Counted from the stretch's first letter, positions 16,994-25,878 are shown. The stretch is DNA of 64,000 nucleotides from Sporosarcina sp. FSL K6-3457 (GCF_038007285.1 NZ_JBBOWX010000001.1:4286001-4350000), one strand, 5' to 3'. Notes: generated by a model not told the origin, from the letters alone. Numbers and translations: made by a program.

Positions 16994-17023
16994 ATAGTAG
17001 CATAGAGATTTTCTACTTGTCAA
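16994..17023 (-). promoter_or_regulatory. Main sigma-A promoter of the Zur-controlled operon
   Basis: TTGACA at 17023-17018 and TACTAT at 16999-16994 are spaced by 18 bases on the minus strand. The transcript would have a leader of about 360 bases before the MFS gene. The leader contains the second Zur box and a 41-codon open frame (ATG near 16770) without a clear ribosome site. No other gene is seen between 16623 and 17100. Confidence 0.65.
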
Positions 17024-17102
17024 ACAATTTTTAAATTATACAGGTTCTCTAGAAGCAATATGCTTTTAAACGTAAGTGAAGCAGTAGGCGGGGATTTTAA
17101 TG

Positions 17103-17156
17103 AAAGGTGCCAGGCTCTAGCACAATTCTGAATTGTGTTAGAACCTGGCATCTTTT
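17103..17156. terminator. Terminator-like palindrome downstream of the surface-protein gene
   Basis: AGGTGCCAGGCTCTAGCACAATTC pairs with GAATTGTGTTAGAACCTGGCATC, followed on the plus strand by TTTTT and on the minus strand by a short T-rich tail. The GGTGCCAGGC text is typical of dispersed palindromes in Bacillales, so it may be a repeat acting as a terminator. Confidence 0.6.
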
Positions 17157-17266
17157 TGGGGATTGTATATTGGAAGTTCTGTGATTGGTACTTCTTCTAT
17201 CTCCTGAAAACAATGGTTTATTGCGTTCTTCACTATCTATTTAACATAATAGGTACGCATTAAAGA

Positions 17267-20200
17267 CTATTCACTGAAGAAATTAACTAACATTTTTGTT
17301 GCATGTGCACGTGTTGTGAAATGGCTCGGCATATATTTCCTATCAGATCCTGTTGCAATGTCCAGCTCATACAACATCGTAATGGCATTCACTGTTTCTT
17401 CATCATACCCCTTAATATCAGAATATGGCGCTATGTCATTCACAATATAATCCATACCTTTTTGTTGGTGATAAGCCCTGTTCAACATCAATGCCATATG
17501 CGCTCGGGTTACTTTTTCAGTTGGCTTGAATGTTCCATCAGGATAACCTCGAATAATATTATAATGGTATGCTGCCGCAATTTCTGTCTTTGTTTCAGCT
17601 GCATAACCTCCAATATCCGAGAATGGTGCTGTCTCATCAGTTTTCAGTCCCAATGCACGGACAATCAAGGAGGCTGCTTGGGCACGAGTTACATACTGGT
17701 TTGGTTTAAATGTACCATCAGGATAGCCCTTGATGATGCCATCTCTGACACCTTGCATAATAACTGCCTCTGCCCAATGTCCATCGATGTCTGTAAAAGG
17801 CATGACTGGAGCGACTGGCACGACCGGCACGACCGGTTCTACCACATCATCCTTTTTGTAATGAATGGTCAATGTATAAGTTTTCTTTGAACCATCTTCT
17901 GCTTTGACAACGATTGTCAATGCATTGCCACCTTCATCCAATTCAACCTGAAGGCTATCCGTTATTTCTTCCTCCTCGACATACACTTTCGCCTTACTAT
18001 GTGCAGGTTTTAACGCTAATGAAATCTCCGCAGCGTCTGTCTCTAGTTGATAATCAAAGACATCTGCTGCAAATGCTGGTGTTAGTTTAAGTGACTCCCC
18101 GTTCCCAGACACATGTAAACTTGCTAACTGAGCATCATTTGAAGGAACATAACTAGAACCACCACCACTAGATTGTTTCGTAAGTACCCCATAAATAGAG
18201 AAATGATCAACCGTTGCGATTATTTTGCCACCATCAATTTGTCCGCCGATGAATTCCCATCTTTTGTTATCTTCATTGTAATAGTAAATGGCTACATTTT
18301 GATTTTGCTTCGTTTCGTCAACCCCTAAAGTCAGGGTATATTCTCCCGTATACTCCTCATATCCATTTGGAAATGTAAAGATAAATTCATATAATTCACC
18401 TGCTAGATTATACCCGCTTGTTGGGGGATTCTGGACAGACTTTACTTGTAGTGTGGTCCCTACTGGTAAATCATTAGGCAATTGAATACTTGTCTTTGAA
18501 TCTTTGATGTTGACGATAGAGTTGGCATAAACGTTTATAGGATCCTCACCCAATACTAAGGAAGTATTCTTTGGTAGTACAACATGGATTTCCCTTGTTA
18601 CTTCGCTCGCCTGATTCCCTGCCTTATCTGTCACGTTATATCGAACGGTATATGTCCCTATTTTAGATGCGGCCACATTTCCAGTAATTTCAATCGAATT
18701 TGTGATATTCCCATCTACATTATCTGTTGCAGTTGCACCTGGTTCATCATATGTGTCTCCAATTTCCACTTCAATAGTTTCAGATCCTACTAATGTTAAA
18801 GTTGGTGCTGTTTTATCAACATTCGTGATGTCTATTGTTTCGGATGTGATGTTTCCAACCTTATCCTCCACCTCGAAAGTGTAACTACTATTTTCAGAAA
18901 CGACAAATTTCATTTCATCCGCATCTTCCCAGTCACCATCCGCAACGCGAATCCGTTTGACACCGCTATAGGCATCCGTCGCTTTTGCCGTGATGACAAC
19001 TTCTTGATTGGTAGGCTTTGATGTATTCGGTGTTAACACCAAACTAGGATTTTCTTTATCTAGCTTCACCATTTGACTAGCACTTTCACCCTTGTTAGTT
19101 GCTTTATCAACCGTGCGGGCTTCTACTAATGTTTCACCATTTTCCGTGATCATAAATTCACCCGAGTACGTTTGCCACTCTCCACCATTTAATCGGTATT
19201 CTGTATGACCTACACCACTTCCCTCGGCCTCTCCCTCTACAATCGACACGAAAACATCATCCTGCTGCCATGCTGTTGGTGCAGAAATCGTTGGTGCGGT
19301 AATCGTTGGTACAGTAATTGGTGGTACGGTTGGGCTCGTGCTATTGATATTCACAATTTCTATCGTTTCTGACGTGATGTTTCCAGCTTTGTCTTCAGCT
19401 TCAAAAGTGTACGACCCATTTTGGGAAACAGAAAACGTCTTTTCATCCGCATCTTCCCAGTCACCATCCGCAACGCGAATCCGATTGACACCGCTATGGG
19501 CATCCATTACTTTTGCCGTGATGACAACATTTTGTTTGGTAGGCTCTGTTTTGTCCTGTGTTAACGTTAAATTAGGGTTCACTTTATCTAGCTTCACCAT
19601 TTGACTAACGATTTCACCCTTGTTAGTTGCTTTATCAACCGTACGGGCTTCTACTAATGTTTCGCCATTTTCTGTGATCATAAATTCACCCGAGTACGTC
19701 TGCCACTCTTCACCATTTAATCGGTATTCTGTATAATCTACACCACTTCCCCCGACCTCTCCATCCGCAATAGACACGGAAACATCATTCCTCTGCCATG
19801 CTGTTGGGGCAGATATTATTGGGGCCGTTGGGTTCGTTGTGTCATATTGGAAGCTGATCGTGTTAGATATTGTGTTGCCATTTCCCGCTATATCGGTGGC
19901 TGCGTTCTCCGCTACATAAACGCTCACGGCCTGTCCGCTTATCACTGGTGTAATCGTTACCGTGTAAGTTCTGCCATCATCAGGATTAGCAATCAAATCC
20001 GAAACGGTAGCATTATCCGCAACGATCCCCGCAATGGAAAAATCAGTGACCGGTTCATTGAACGTTATTGTCACCGGAAAGGTAGTGTTCACCATACTTC
20101 CAACTGAACTCGCTACCGTAACTACTGGCGCCGTATTGTCGAGCAGGAACGCATTTGTGACTGCATAGGTTTCATTTCCAACCTGATCAGCCGCACGCAC

Positions 20201-21655
20201 ATGCAAATACCAGGTGCCGTCTACGCCCGTCAATTCCAACGCATGTATATAGATAATCCAGATGCTGTCATTGCCTGTCAAGAAAGTCGTCCAACCGTCA
20301 GTCGGAACGACCGCGCTACTCTGCGACCACGCATATTCCAGCATCGTCGCATCGACTCCACTCTCCGTATCAGTTACCGTGACCTTGGTCGCAATAGCTT
20401 GTGAAGCCAGTGCATCGCCGTTCACAGTGAATTGGATATCTGGTGCCGTTGAATCCTCGATTAAGGTAAGTTCATACGTGATGATGTCTGGCTTGAAATA
20501 AGGCTTAACCTGCACAGAGATGACCATCGGAATTTCAGTGACATCGACAGATACGGCACTACCGCTTGCTTGTAGCTCATTGTTGATGTATAACTCAGCG
20601 AATCTCGTATCTGCCAGCGTCGCAACAACATCGACGGTCGATACGTCTGGACCGATATAGGAAGTATACGACGTACTATTAACAGAAAAGGGCTGATCTA
20701 GAGAACCATCCGGCAACATTAAATCCTTTAGGCTGCCGCCCGGCACTCTTATTTGCTTGTTATTATCGCTTCCCCAACCGACGATCGTACCGTCCGATTT
20801 CAATGCGAGTGCATGATTCGATCCTGCAGCAATCGCAACAACATCATTCAAATCTTGTGGCACACTTTCTTGAGCGCTGGAAATATTCCCCCAACCCACG
20901 ACAGTCCCATCTGACTTTAACGCCAGTGAATGTAAACCTCCCGCTGCAATCGCAACGACATCTTTCAAACCTGTTGGCACCTTCGTTTGATCATACAAGT
21001 CAGCACCCCAAACGGAAACCGTGCCATCTGATTTCAATGCTAGTGAATGAGTGTCACCCGCAGCGATCGCAACAACACCGCTCAAACCCGTTGGAATGGT
21101 CGATTGTCCATCGGAGTTGCTTCCCCATGCAACAACTGTCTTATCCTGCCTCAATGCCAGCGAATGGTTTCCTCCCGCAGCGATCACAACAACATCATTC
21201 AAATCTGTTGGCACAGTACTTTGTCCACTAGAATTATCTCCCCATGCGATGATCGTACCGTCCGATTTTAATGCCAGTGAATGCGAAGCCCCAGCAGCGA
21301 TTGACACAACATCTGTCAAACCATCTGGTACGTTCGTTTGGCCAGCGGAGTTGCTCCCCCAAGCGACAACTGTACCGTCCGATTTCAGTGCCAGCGAATG
21401 GTCTCCCGCAGCAATCGACACGACACTCTCCAACCCTGGTGGTATCGTCCCACCAGAACCATTTCCCCAACCGACGACAGTACCATCCGATTTCAACGCC
21501 AGAGAATGGAGTATTCCCGCAGCGATCGGCGATTGGCTTTCTGTTTCAGTTTGAGCTGCATGAACTGAGTGGGAACCGAATGGTACTACCAAGCCAACTA
21601 GCAACACGAAGCAAAGTATGAGCAACATGCCCTTGCGTAAATGTGTTAGTAACAT
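17267..21655 (-). CDS. Giant S-layer-anchored surface protein with RCC1 propeller, Ig-like modules and three SLH domains
   Basis: About 1462 residues, exported by a signal peptide (MLLILCFVLLVGLVVPFG ... SVHAA). Residues 45-320 are seven RCC1 repeats (AAGxxHSLALKSDGTVVxWG), enough for one beta-propeller. They are followed by a cadherin-like sandwich (residues 320-400), several Ig-like modules, two near-identical modules of about 160 residues at 19340-19822 and 18812-19297, a DUF5011-type domain (TLTLVGSETIEVEIGDTYDEPGA), another cadherin-like domain after a GGGSS linker, and a VEPVVPVVPVAPVMP linker. Residues 1280-1462 are three SLH domains (FTDIDGHWAE; GYPDGTFKPNQYVTRAQ) that bind pyruvylated wall polymer. 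The start is ATG 21655 or GTG 21664. It is a probable adhesin or wall-associated scaffold; the ligand is unknown. Confidence 0.9.
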   Translation of the reverse strand: MLLTHLRKGMLLILCFVLLVGLVVPFGSHSVHAAQTETESQSPIAAGILHSLALKSDGTVVGWGNGSGGTIPPGLESVVSIAAGDHSLALKSDGTVVAWGSNSAGQTNVPDGLTDVVSIAAGASHSLALKSDGTIIAWGDNSSGQSTVPTDLNDVVVIAAGGNHSLALRQDKTVVAWGSNSDGQSTIPTGLSGVVAIAAGDTHSLALKSDGTVSVWGADLYDQTKVPTGLKDVVAIAAGGLHSLALKSDGTVVGWGNISSAQESVPQDLNDVVAIAAGSNHALALKSDGTIVGWGSDNNKQIRVPGGSLKDLMLPDGSLDQPFSVNSTSYTSYIGPDVSTVDVVATLADTRFAELYINNELQASGSAVSVDVTEIPMVISVQVKPYFKPDIITYELTLIEDSTAPDIQFTVNGDALASQAIATKVTVTDTESGVDATMLEYAWSQSSAVVPTDGWTTFLTGNDSIWIIYIHALELTGVDGTWYLHVRAADQVGNETYAVTNAFLLDNTAPVVTVASSVGSMVNTTFPVTITFNEPVTDFSIAGIVADNATVSDLIANPDDGRTYTVTITPVISGQAVSVYVAENAATDIAGNGNTISNTISFQYDTTNPTAPIISAPTAWQRNDVSVSIADGEVGGSGVDYTEYRLNGEEWQTYSGEFMITENGETLVEARTVDKATNKGEIVSQMVKLDKVNPNLTLTQDKTEPTKQNVVITAKVMDAHSGVNRIRVADGDWEDADEKTFSVSQNGSYTFEAEDKAGNITSETIEIVNINSTSPTVPPITVPTITAPTISAPTAWQQDDVFVSIVEGEAEGSGVGHTEYRLNGGEWQTYSGEFMITENGETLVEARTVDKATNKGESASQMVKLDKENPSLVLTPNTSKPTNQEVVITAKATDAYSGVKRIRVADGDWEDADEMKFVVSENSSYTFEVEDKVGNITSETIDITNVDKTAPTLTLVGSETIEVEIGDTYDEPGATATDNVDGNITNSIEITGNVAASKIGTYTVRYNVTDKAGNQASEVTREIHVVLPKNTSLVLGEDPINVYANSIVNIKDSKTSIQLPNDLPVGTTLQVKSVQNPPTSGYNLAGELYEFIFTFPNGYEEYTGEYTLTLGVDETKQNQNVAIYYYNEDNKRWEFIGGQIDGGKIIATVDHFSIYGVLTKQSSGGGSSYVPSNDAQLASLHVSGNGESLKLTPAFAADVFDYQLETDAAEISLALKPAHSKAKVYVEEEEITDSLQVELDEGGNALTIVVKAEDGSKKTYTLTIHYKKDDVVEPVVPVVPVAPVMPFTDIDGHWAEAVIMQGVRDGIIKGYPDGTFKPNQYVTRAQAASLIVRALGLKTDETAPFSDIGGYAAETKTEIAAAYHYNIIRGYPDGTFKPTEKVTRAHMALMLNRAYHQQKGMDYIVNDIAPYSDIKGYDEETVNAITMLYELDIATGSDRKYMPSHFTTRAHATKMLVNFFSE
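18812..19822 (-). repeat. Tandem duplicated Ig-like module inside the surface-protein gene
   Basis: Two units, 19340-19822 and 18812-19297, encode nearly the same 160 residues (ISAPTAWQ ... TEYRLNG-EWQTYSGEFMIT ... GETLVEARTVDKATNKGE ... RIRVADGDWEDADE). A short TVPTITAPT-rich linker separates them. The conserved DNA suggests a recent internal duplication and a site of possible length variation. Confidence 0.85.
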
Positions 21656-21875
21656 AATTATCACTTTCCTCTCTTAATCGTTCACTACTGACATAGAGAC
21701 AAATCAATATAAAAAGCGTCCTTGCGGGTTTGAACTGCCCCCGATTGTTAGACACCATTTTTCGCCGTCTACATACAAATGAAAAACAGTTTGACTATTT
21801 TTCTCACCATAAAAGCCTCCTTTTTTATTCCAGCGCATATGAATTCCTTATTCGACCCTATCACAAAAAAACAGC
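21656..21875. other. Leader region of the surface-protein gene
   Basis: No gene is visible. Minus-strand GAGAGGAAAG at about 21665-21674 is the ribosome site of the surface protein. A GC-richer segment at 21718-21770 could fold locally, but it does not match any riboswitch core that I recognise. Confidence 0.4.
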
Positions 21876-21909
21876 AAAAAACCGAACCTTAAGATTTCTT
21901 AAGGTTCGG
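21876..21909 (-). terminator. Intrinsic terminator of the two-component operon
   Basis: CCGAACCTTAAG and CTTAAGGTTCGG form a perfect 12-bp stem with a four-base loop, followed by TTTTTT on the minus strand, 12 bases after the kinase stop codon. Confidence 0.92.
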
Positions 21910-21920
21910 CGTGTCTTATC

Positions 21921-23294
21921 CTAACTTTCGCTTGTTAGGGGTAACGTAAATGTAAAGGTAGTTCCTATATGTAATTCACTTTCAACTGCTACATCTCCAT
22001 TCATCCGCTGAACAAGGTCCTTGACAATACTTAAGCCAATCCCGGATCCTTGTTGTCTTTTTTTATAAAAACGATCAAATACATAAGGCAGCTCATTTGG
22101 CTGAATGCCAGCCCCATCATCTGAAACAGCGATTTCCACCCATTCCCCGACACTTTTCACATCAATCGAAACCCTTGTAGAAGCATAGGAAAGTGCGTTC
22201 ACCACTAAATTGTCCAGTATTTGTATGAGGCGCATTTTATCCGCGATACAAACGACATCCTCTGTTTGCGTGTACACGGTCACCCCTTTTTGTTGTCCCT
22301 GGACTTTGTACAATGTTTCAACTTGTTCAATAATCCGGGCAATTTTCACCTGTTCCAACTCAAGCGTAAAATTTCGGTCACTCATTTGGGATAACGTAAA
22401 TAAATCGAGTGTTAGTTTTTCCATCTGCCATAAACGCATCTGTGAATTTTGAATATAGGTTTGATTCGCCTCGTCTAGCCAGGGATTATTTTGTAATAAT
22501 TCCATATACCCACCAACAACTGCAATTGGCGTGCGTAAATCATGAGAAATACTAGAGATGAGCTCGATCGTTTCTGTTTCTTTTTGAACAAGTTCCTTCG
22601 TACGTTCTTTCACCTTGCCTTCTAACGTGACATTCGCTTGTTCAACTTGGATGATCGATTGATTATAATGGATGGCCAAAATAATCGCCTGTAAACAGAG
22701 CATCACAAAGGCCAGATAAATCGTATTGTTTCTAAAGTGAAAGCCGAATACCTCCATGACAGATGTCGTACAAGTAGATAGAAAGAAAATAATGTTTAAT
22801 ACACGAATATCCTTTAAAAATCTTTTTATTACCTTTAACAGATCATACACAATATACAACTGTGCAATGGCATTAAAAACTTGAATGACGAACGTTAGGA
22901 TTGCCATATAGATTGCTGAAAGTGGCATGAATAGGCATGCAATAAATAAAGTGTTTGCCCATATTTTTAGGCCCTTTTCATATGCAGGTCTTTTGATACG
23001 TAAAATACCCATTGTATATAAATTCAAGTATAAAATCATTTGTGTCGTACACATAACTGCAATGATTTGTTTGTGCTGATCATTTAATAAATTAAATGGA
23101 TACAGGTCAAATGTTGCGACAGTAGATACATACCATACAACAAAAGAAATACAAATCATCCCAAAAAATAGATGGATAGAGAGCTTCTTTCTAACAAGGT
23201 AAATAACGATATGAAAAAGGCCTAAAAATAAAATACCTCCGAGCAATAGCGCACTGAATAACCATTGATTTAATGTAATGATATCTAAAGGCAT
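21921..23294 (-). CDS. Sensor histidine kinase with a seven-helix membrane sensor
   Basis: A 457-residue kinase. Residues 1-215 hold about seven hydrophobic segments with very short loops, suggesting signal sensing within the membrane. A coiled linker (NVTLEGKVKERTKELVQKETE) follows, then HisKA with the phospho-acceptor in SSISHDLRTPIAVVGGYMELL, and the ATPase domain with N box NLVVNALSYAS, G1 DDGAGI and G2 GSGIGLSIV. The long frame starts at 23336, but GGGAG and a stop-start spacing of four bases place the start at ATG 23294. It is co-transcribed behind its response regulator. The adjacent surface protein is a possible but unproven target. Confidence 0.88.
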   Translation of the reverse strand: MPLDIITLNQWLFSALLLGGILFLGLFHIVIYLVRKKLSIHLFFGMICISFVVWYVSTVATFDLYPFNLLNDQHKQIIAVMCTTQMILYLNLYTMGILRIKRPAYEKGLKIWANTLFIACLFMPLSAIYMAILTFVIQVFNAIAQLYIVYDLLKVIKRFLKDIRVLNIIFFLSTCTTSVMEVFGFHFRNNTIYLAFVMLCLQAIILAIHYNQSIIQVEQANVTLEGKVKERTKELVQKETETIELISSISHDLRTPIAVVGGYMELLQNNPWLDEANQTYIQNSQMRLWQMEKLTLDLFTLSQMSDRNFTLELEQVKIARIIEQVETLYKVQGQQKGVTVYTQTEDVVCIADKMRLIQILDNLVVNALSYASTRVSIDVKSVGEWVEIAVSDDGAGIQPNELPYVFDRFYKKRQQGSGIGLSIVKDLVQRMNGDVAVESELHIGTTFTFTLPLTSES

Positions 23295-23298
23295 CGCC

Positions 23299-23988
23299 CT
23301 ACTCCCTGCCTTCATATTCAAAACAGTACCCGACATTACGAATGGTCTTTATGCCAATGACTGAAGAGTTATCAGGAATAATCTTTTTTCGTAAACTAGA
23401 CACATGGACTTGCAAGGAATTGATATTTTTTTCACTCAACGGATCATCTCCCCAGATTTGCTCCAATAAATTCTCTTTCGTGACAGTGGTGCCCCGATGT
23501 TGGATTAAAATCATCAATAATTGGATTTCCTTCTGTGTCAAAAAGATTTCTTTATGATGTAAAAATACACGATAGGTGCCCACATTGATTTTGAGTGGTG
23601 GAAATTCATACATAGTAGACCCGTGCATTTTCGTTCTTCTGATATTTGCCTGAATTCGTGCAGACAGCTCAGCTAATTTATACGGTTTTGTCATATAGTC
23701 ATCCCCGCCAATTTGCAGCGCCTCTGTTTTGGGGGCATCATCTAGCAAACTCGTTAAAAAGATAACCGGGGCAATTGTGTAATTGCGAATCTTTTTACAG
23801 ATGTCGATTCCCGTCCCATCCGGCAACAAAATATCCAGCACGATTAAATCCGGATTTTCAATTTCAATGAGTGCATATGCCTGTTCTGCCGTTTCAGCTA
23901 GTAAACATTCATATCCTTCACGTTCCAGATAAATAGAATTAATATTCAGAATATCTTTGTCGTCATCTACTAATAAAATTCGCGTCAT
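23299..23988 (-). CDS. OmpR-family response regulator
   Basis: A 229-residue regulator. The receiver domain (residues 1-115) has acidic pocket DDD, phospho-acceptor Asp in DLIVLDILLPDG, the switch Thr in VIFLTSLLDD and Lys in DDYMTKPY. The C-terminal winged helix (residues 130-229) has the usual TKENLLEQIWGDDPLSEKNINSLQVHVSSLRKKI. It is the first gene of the pair with the kinase, which starts four bases after its stop. No operator was recognised upstream. Confidence 0.92.
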   Translation of the reverse strand: MTRILLVDDDKDILNINSIYLEREGYECLLAETAEQAYALIEIENPDLIVLDILLPDGTGIDICKKIRNYTIAPVIFLTSLLDDAPKTEALQIGGDDYMTKPYKLAELSARIQANIRRTKMHGSTMYEFPPLKINVGTYRVFLHHKEIFLTQKEIQLLMILIQHRGTTVTKENLLEQIWGDDPLSEKNINSLQVHVSSLRKKIIPDNSSVIGIKTIRNVGYCFEYEGRE

Positions 23989-24196
23989 GCACTTACACCA
24001 CCTTTCCTTACAATCTAGTCAATACTTTTAGATTTTAAAAGTATTAAATCCTTCTTTCGTATGCCTATTTAACTATATGTTAACCCGCCAATTTTGTTTT
24101 TACAACTAAGGGTATGTGACCAATTCAGAAAGTGACTGACATCATAAAATTTAGGATGGTCTGAGGTTCCATATGTACTATATACTTCAGAAAAAA

Positions 24197-24370
24197 TCAT
24201 TATGGATATAAATATGCCTATTATGGATGGTGGTGTTGCACAGAAAAGATTAAACTTCGATTTCCGTTAACGAAAATTATCATTCTGACTTCGTATAAAG
24301 AGGTTGAATATGTTTTAGCAGCATTAAGCCATGGGGCTGATCGTCTCTTTTTTAATTATCTATTTTGCTA
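24197..24370 (+). pseudogene. Receiver-domain remnant of a NarL-type response regulator
   Basis: In one frame 24197-24270 reads IIMDINMPIMDGGVAQKRL, which contains the phospho-acceptor motif of a receiver. A second frame from 24252 reads KLRFPLTKIIILTSYKEVEYVLAALSHGAD, the next receiver strands and the switch Thr, and stops at 24368-24370. One frameshift joins them, and neither the N terminus nor the DNA-binding domain remains. It is clearly a decayed gene, unrelated to the intact OmpR regulator next to it. Confidence 0.75.
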
Positions 24371-24440
24371 ATTCATATGACTTTTTTTAGTATAGTATGA
24401 TTTGTAATCTACAATATCTGAAAAGGAGAAATCACTTATA

Positions 24441-24611
24441 ATGAAAAACACTAATACACTCTATAATAAGGTATGTAGCAGTAGGAGAATATCTAAATTT
24501 GGTTCGTTCTTTCAATCCCCGCTTATCTGTACTAAAGATGTTATCAAGACTGACAACTGGGATGTTGACTTTTCTACATTTATGAAAGAACTGGAGAAGG
24601 GTTCTCTGTAG
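24441..24611 (+). CDS. Small open reading frame of unknown function
   Basis: A 56-residue frame (MKNTNTLYNKVCSSRRISKF ... FMKELEKGSL) follows AAAAGGAG by 12 bases. A possible promoter (TTCATA, 17 bases, TATGAT) precedes it near 24374-24402. No family is recognised, and it lies in a decayed stretch right after the receiver remnant, so it may itself be a remnant. The spacing of the ribosome site is longer than usual. Confidence 0.3.
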   Translation: MKNTNTLYNKVCSSRRISKFGSFFQSPLICTKDVIKTDNWDVDFSTFMKELEKGSL

Positions 24612-24708
24612 ACCCTTTTCCACTAGATGATCCGAAGAGCCGTTTCTTCTTACCAAGAAATATTTATAGTTGCTTACTCATCGTTAACATGAAATGAAAA
24701 GCCAATAT

Positions 24709-25050
24709 TTACGCTTCGTCCTTTTCCAAGAACTGCTTGTATTCCTCCCCCCAAACCATAACTGAATCTAGTATTGGCTTTAGTTTTTTTCCGACATCGC
24801 TCAATGAATATTCGACTTTAGGTGGTATTTGAGAATATACCTTACGAACAACAACGTTTTGCTCCTCCAGCCTGCGAAGCTGCTTGGTTAAGGTTGCATG
24901 AGTAATGTCTGGAAACAACCGTTGAATTTCATTAAATCGCATCGTTTTTTCACTTAAAAACAGAATAAGCAGCATGGACCATTTTCCCGACAATATCTTT
25001 TGGGCGCATGTGAACCCGCATTCTTCCAATATTTCATTAGTGTAGTTCAT
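24709..25050 (-). CDS. HxlR-family transcriptional regulator
   Basis: A 113-residue winged-helix regulator: CGFTCAQKILSGKWSMLLILFLSEKTMRFNEIQRLFPDITHATLTKQLRRLEEQNVVVRKVY is the full HxlR domain, with the typical cysteine near the N terminus (residue 11, a second at 15). Such cysteines serve as redox or quinone sensors in YodB and HypR relatives, which also control nitroreductases. It is divergent from the nitroreductase at 25207, with a perfect 26-bp palindrome between them. It probably represses that gene until electrophile or oxidant stress. Confidence 0.9.
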   Translation of the reverse strand: MNYTNEILEECGFTCAQKILSGKWSMLLILFLSEKTMRFNEIQRLFPDITHATLTKQLRRLEEQNVVVRKVYSQIPPKVEYSLSDVGKKLKPILDSVMVWGEEYKQFLEKDEA

Positions 25051-25145
25051 AATGGCTATCCTTTCCGGTATCTAATTGCATACTAACGCTACTCCAAGAG
25101 CGTAGAAACCCTCCAAAGATACCTCTATAATACGAATTGCGCGAT

Positions 25146-25171
25146 ACAAATTTATCATATGATAAATTTGT
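25146..25171. promoter_or_regulatory. Perfect 26-bp palindrome, probable HxlR operator
   Basis: ACAAATTTATCAT is followed immediately by its exact reverse complement (to 25171). It lies in the 156-base gap between hxlR and the nitroreductase, 35 bases ahead of the latter. Confidence 0.75.
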
Positions 25172-25206
25172 AGACAATAAAATGAAAAACAGAGGAGAGT
25201 GCTCGT

Positions 25207-25878
25207 ATGAATACTATCATACCCGTTTGCAAAGAACACGTTATTTCAGCTTTTCAATATAGACACGCTACCAAAACTTTTAATACGACCAAGAAAATAT
25301 CCGAAGAGGATTTTAACTTTATTCTAGAAACAGGAAGGTTATCTCCCAGCTCGATTGGTTTAGAGCCATGGAGGTTTGTCGTTGTGCAAAATCCGGAGTT
25401 AAGGAATAAGCTAAAAGCAGTTTCACCTGGAGCGCAAGGCCAACTGGACACCGCGAGTCATTTTCTGATCATTCTTGCCCGAACAAATGTAAGGTATGAT
25501 TCCGAATATGTGATTGATCAAATGAAAAATGTGCAAAAAATGTCCCAAGAGGTTGTTACTTATATCTCTGAAGCGTTAGGAGAGGTTCAGGAAGTGCGTG
25601 GTTTGTTGAAAGATGAACGTTTAATGTATGAATGGTCTGCCAAGCAAACCTATATTGCTATGGGGAATATGATGACCGCCGCTGCTTTAGCTGGAATCGA
25701 TTCTTGTCCGATGGAAGGATTTGACTATGCTGCAGTAGACCATATCTTAAACGAAGAAGGTTTGTTAGAAGAAGGAAACTTGAAGGCATCCGTGATGGTC
25801 GCTTTTGGATATCGGAATGAAGAGCCCAAACGAGCCAAAATAAGAAGCAATATGGATCAAATTGTGAGTTGGACATAA
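25207..25878 (+). CDS. NAD(P)H-dependent nitroreductase (NfsB/YfkO-like)
   Basis: A 223-residue flavoenzyme of the nitroreductase fold that uses FMN and NAD(P)H to reduce nitro groups, quinones and similar compounds in the cytoplasm. Visible motifs are the FMN phosphate-binding RHATKTF at residues 19-25, SPSSIGLEPWRF near 49-60, and the C-terminal MVAFGYRNEEPKRAKIR. The ribosome site GAGGAG precedes ATG 25207. The B. subtilis relatives YfkO and HypO belong to this group; HypO is controlled by the HxlR protein HypR, an arrangement like this one. Confidence 0.88.
   Translation: MNTIIPVCKEHVISAFQYRHATKTFNTTKKISEEDFNFILETGRLSPSSIGLEPWRFVVVQNPELRNKLKAVSPGAQGQLDTASHFLIILARTNVRYDSEYVIDQMKNVQKMSQEVVTYISEALGEVQEVRGLLKDERLMYEWSAKQTYIAMGNMMTAAALAGIDSCPMEGFDYAAVDHILNEEGLLEEGNLKASVMVAFGYRNEEPKRAKIRSNMDQIVSWT

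Noticed and set aside
20713..21529. Evenly spaced DNA repeats that could suggest a CRISPR array
   Set aside because: The period of about 115 bases and the coding of AAGxxHSLALKSDGT show they are RCC1 protein repeats; repeats are not identical and there are no spacers.
17303..21621. Many plus-strand frames of 60-195 codons opposite the surface-protein gene
   Set aside because: They mirror the repeats of the minus-strand RCC1/SLH gene, lack ribosome sites and show no family pattern.
21690..21790. Possible c-di-GMP or other riboswitch in the leader of the surface-protein gene
   Set aside because: Some GC-rich pairing and a GGACGC string are present, but the conserved aptamer core does not line up, so no call is made.
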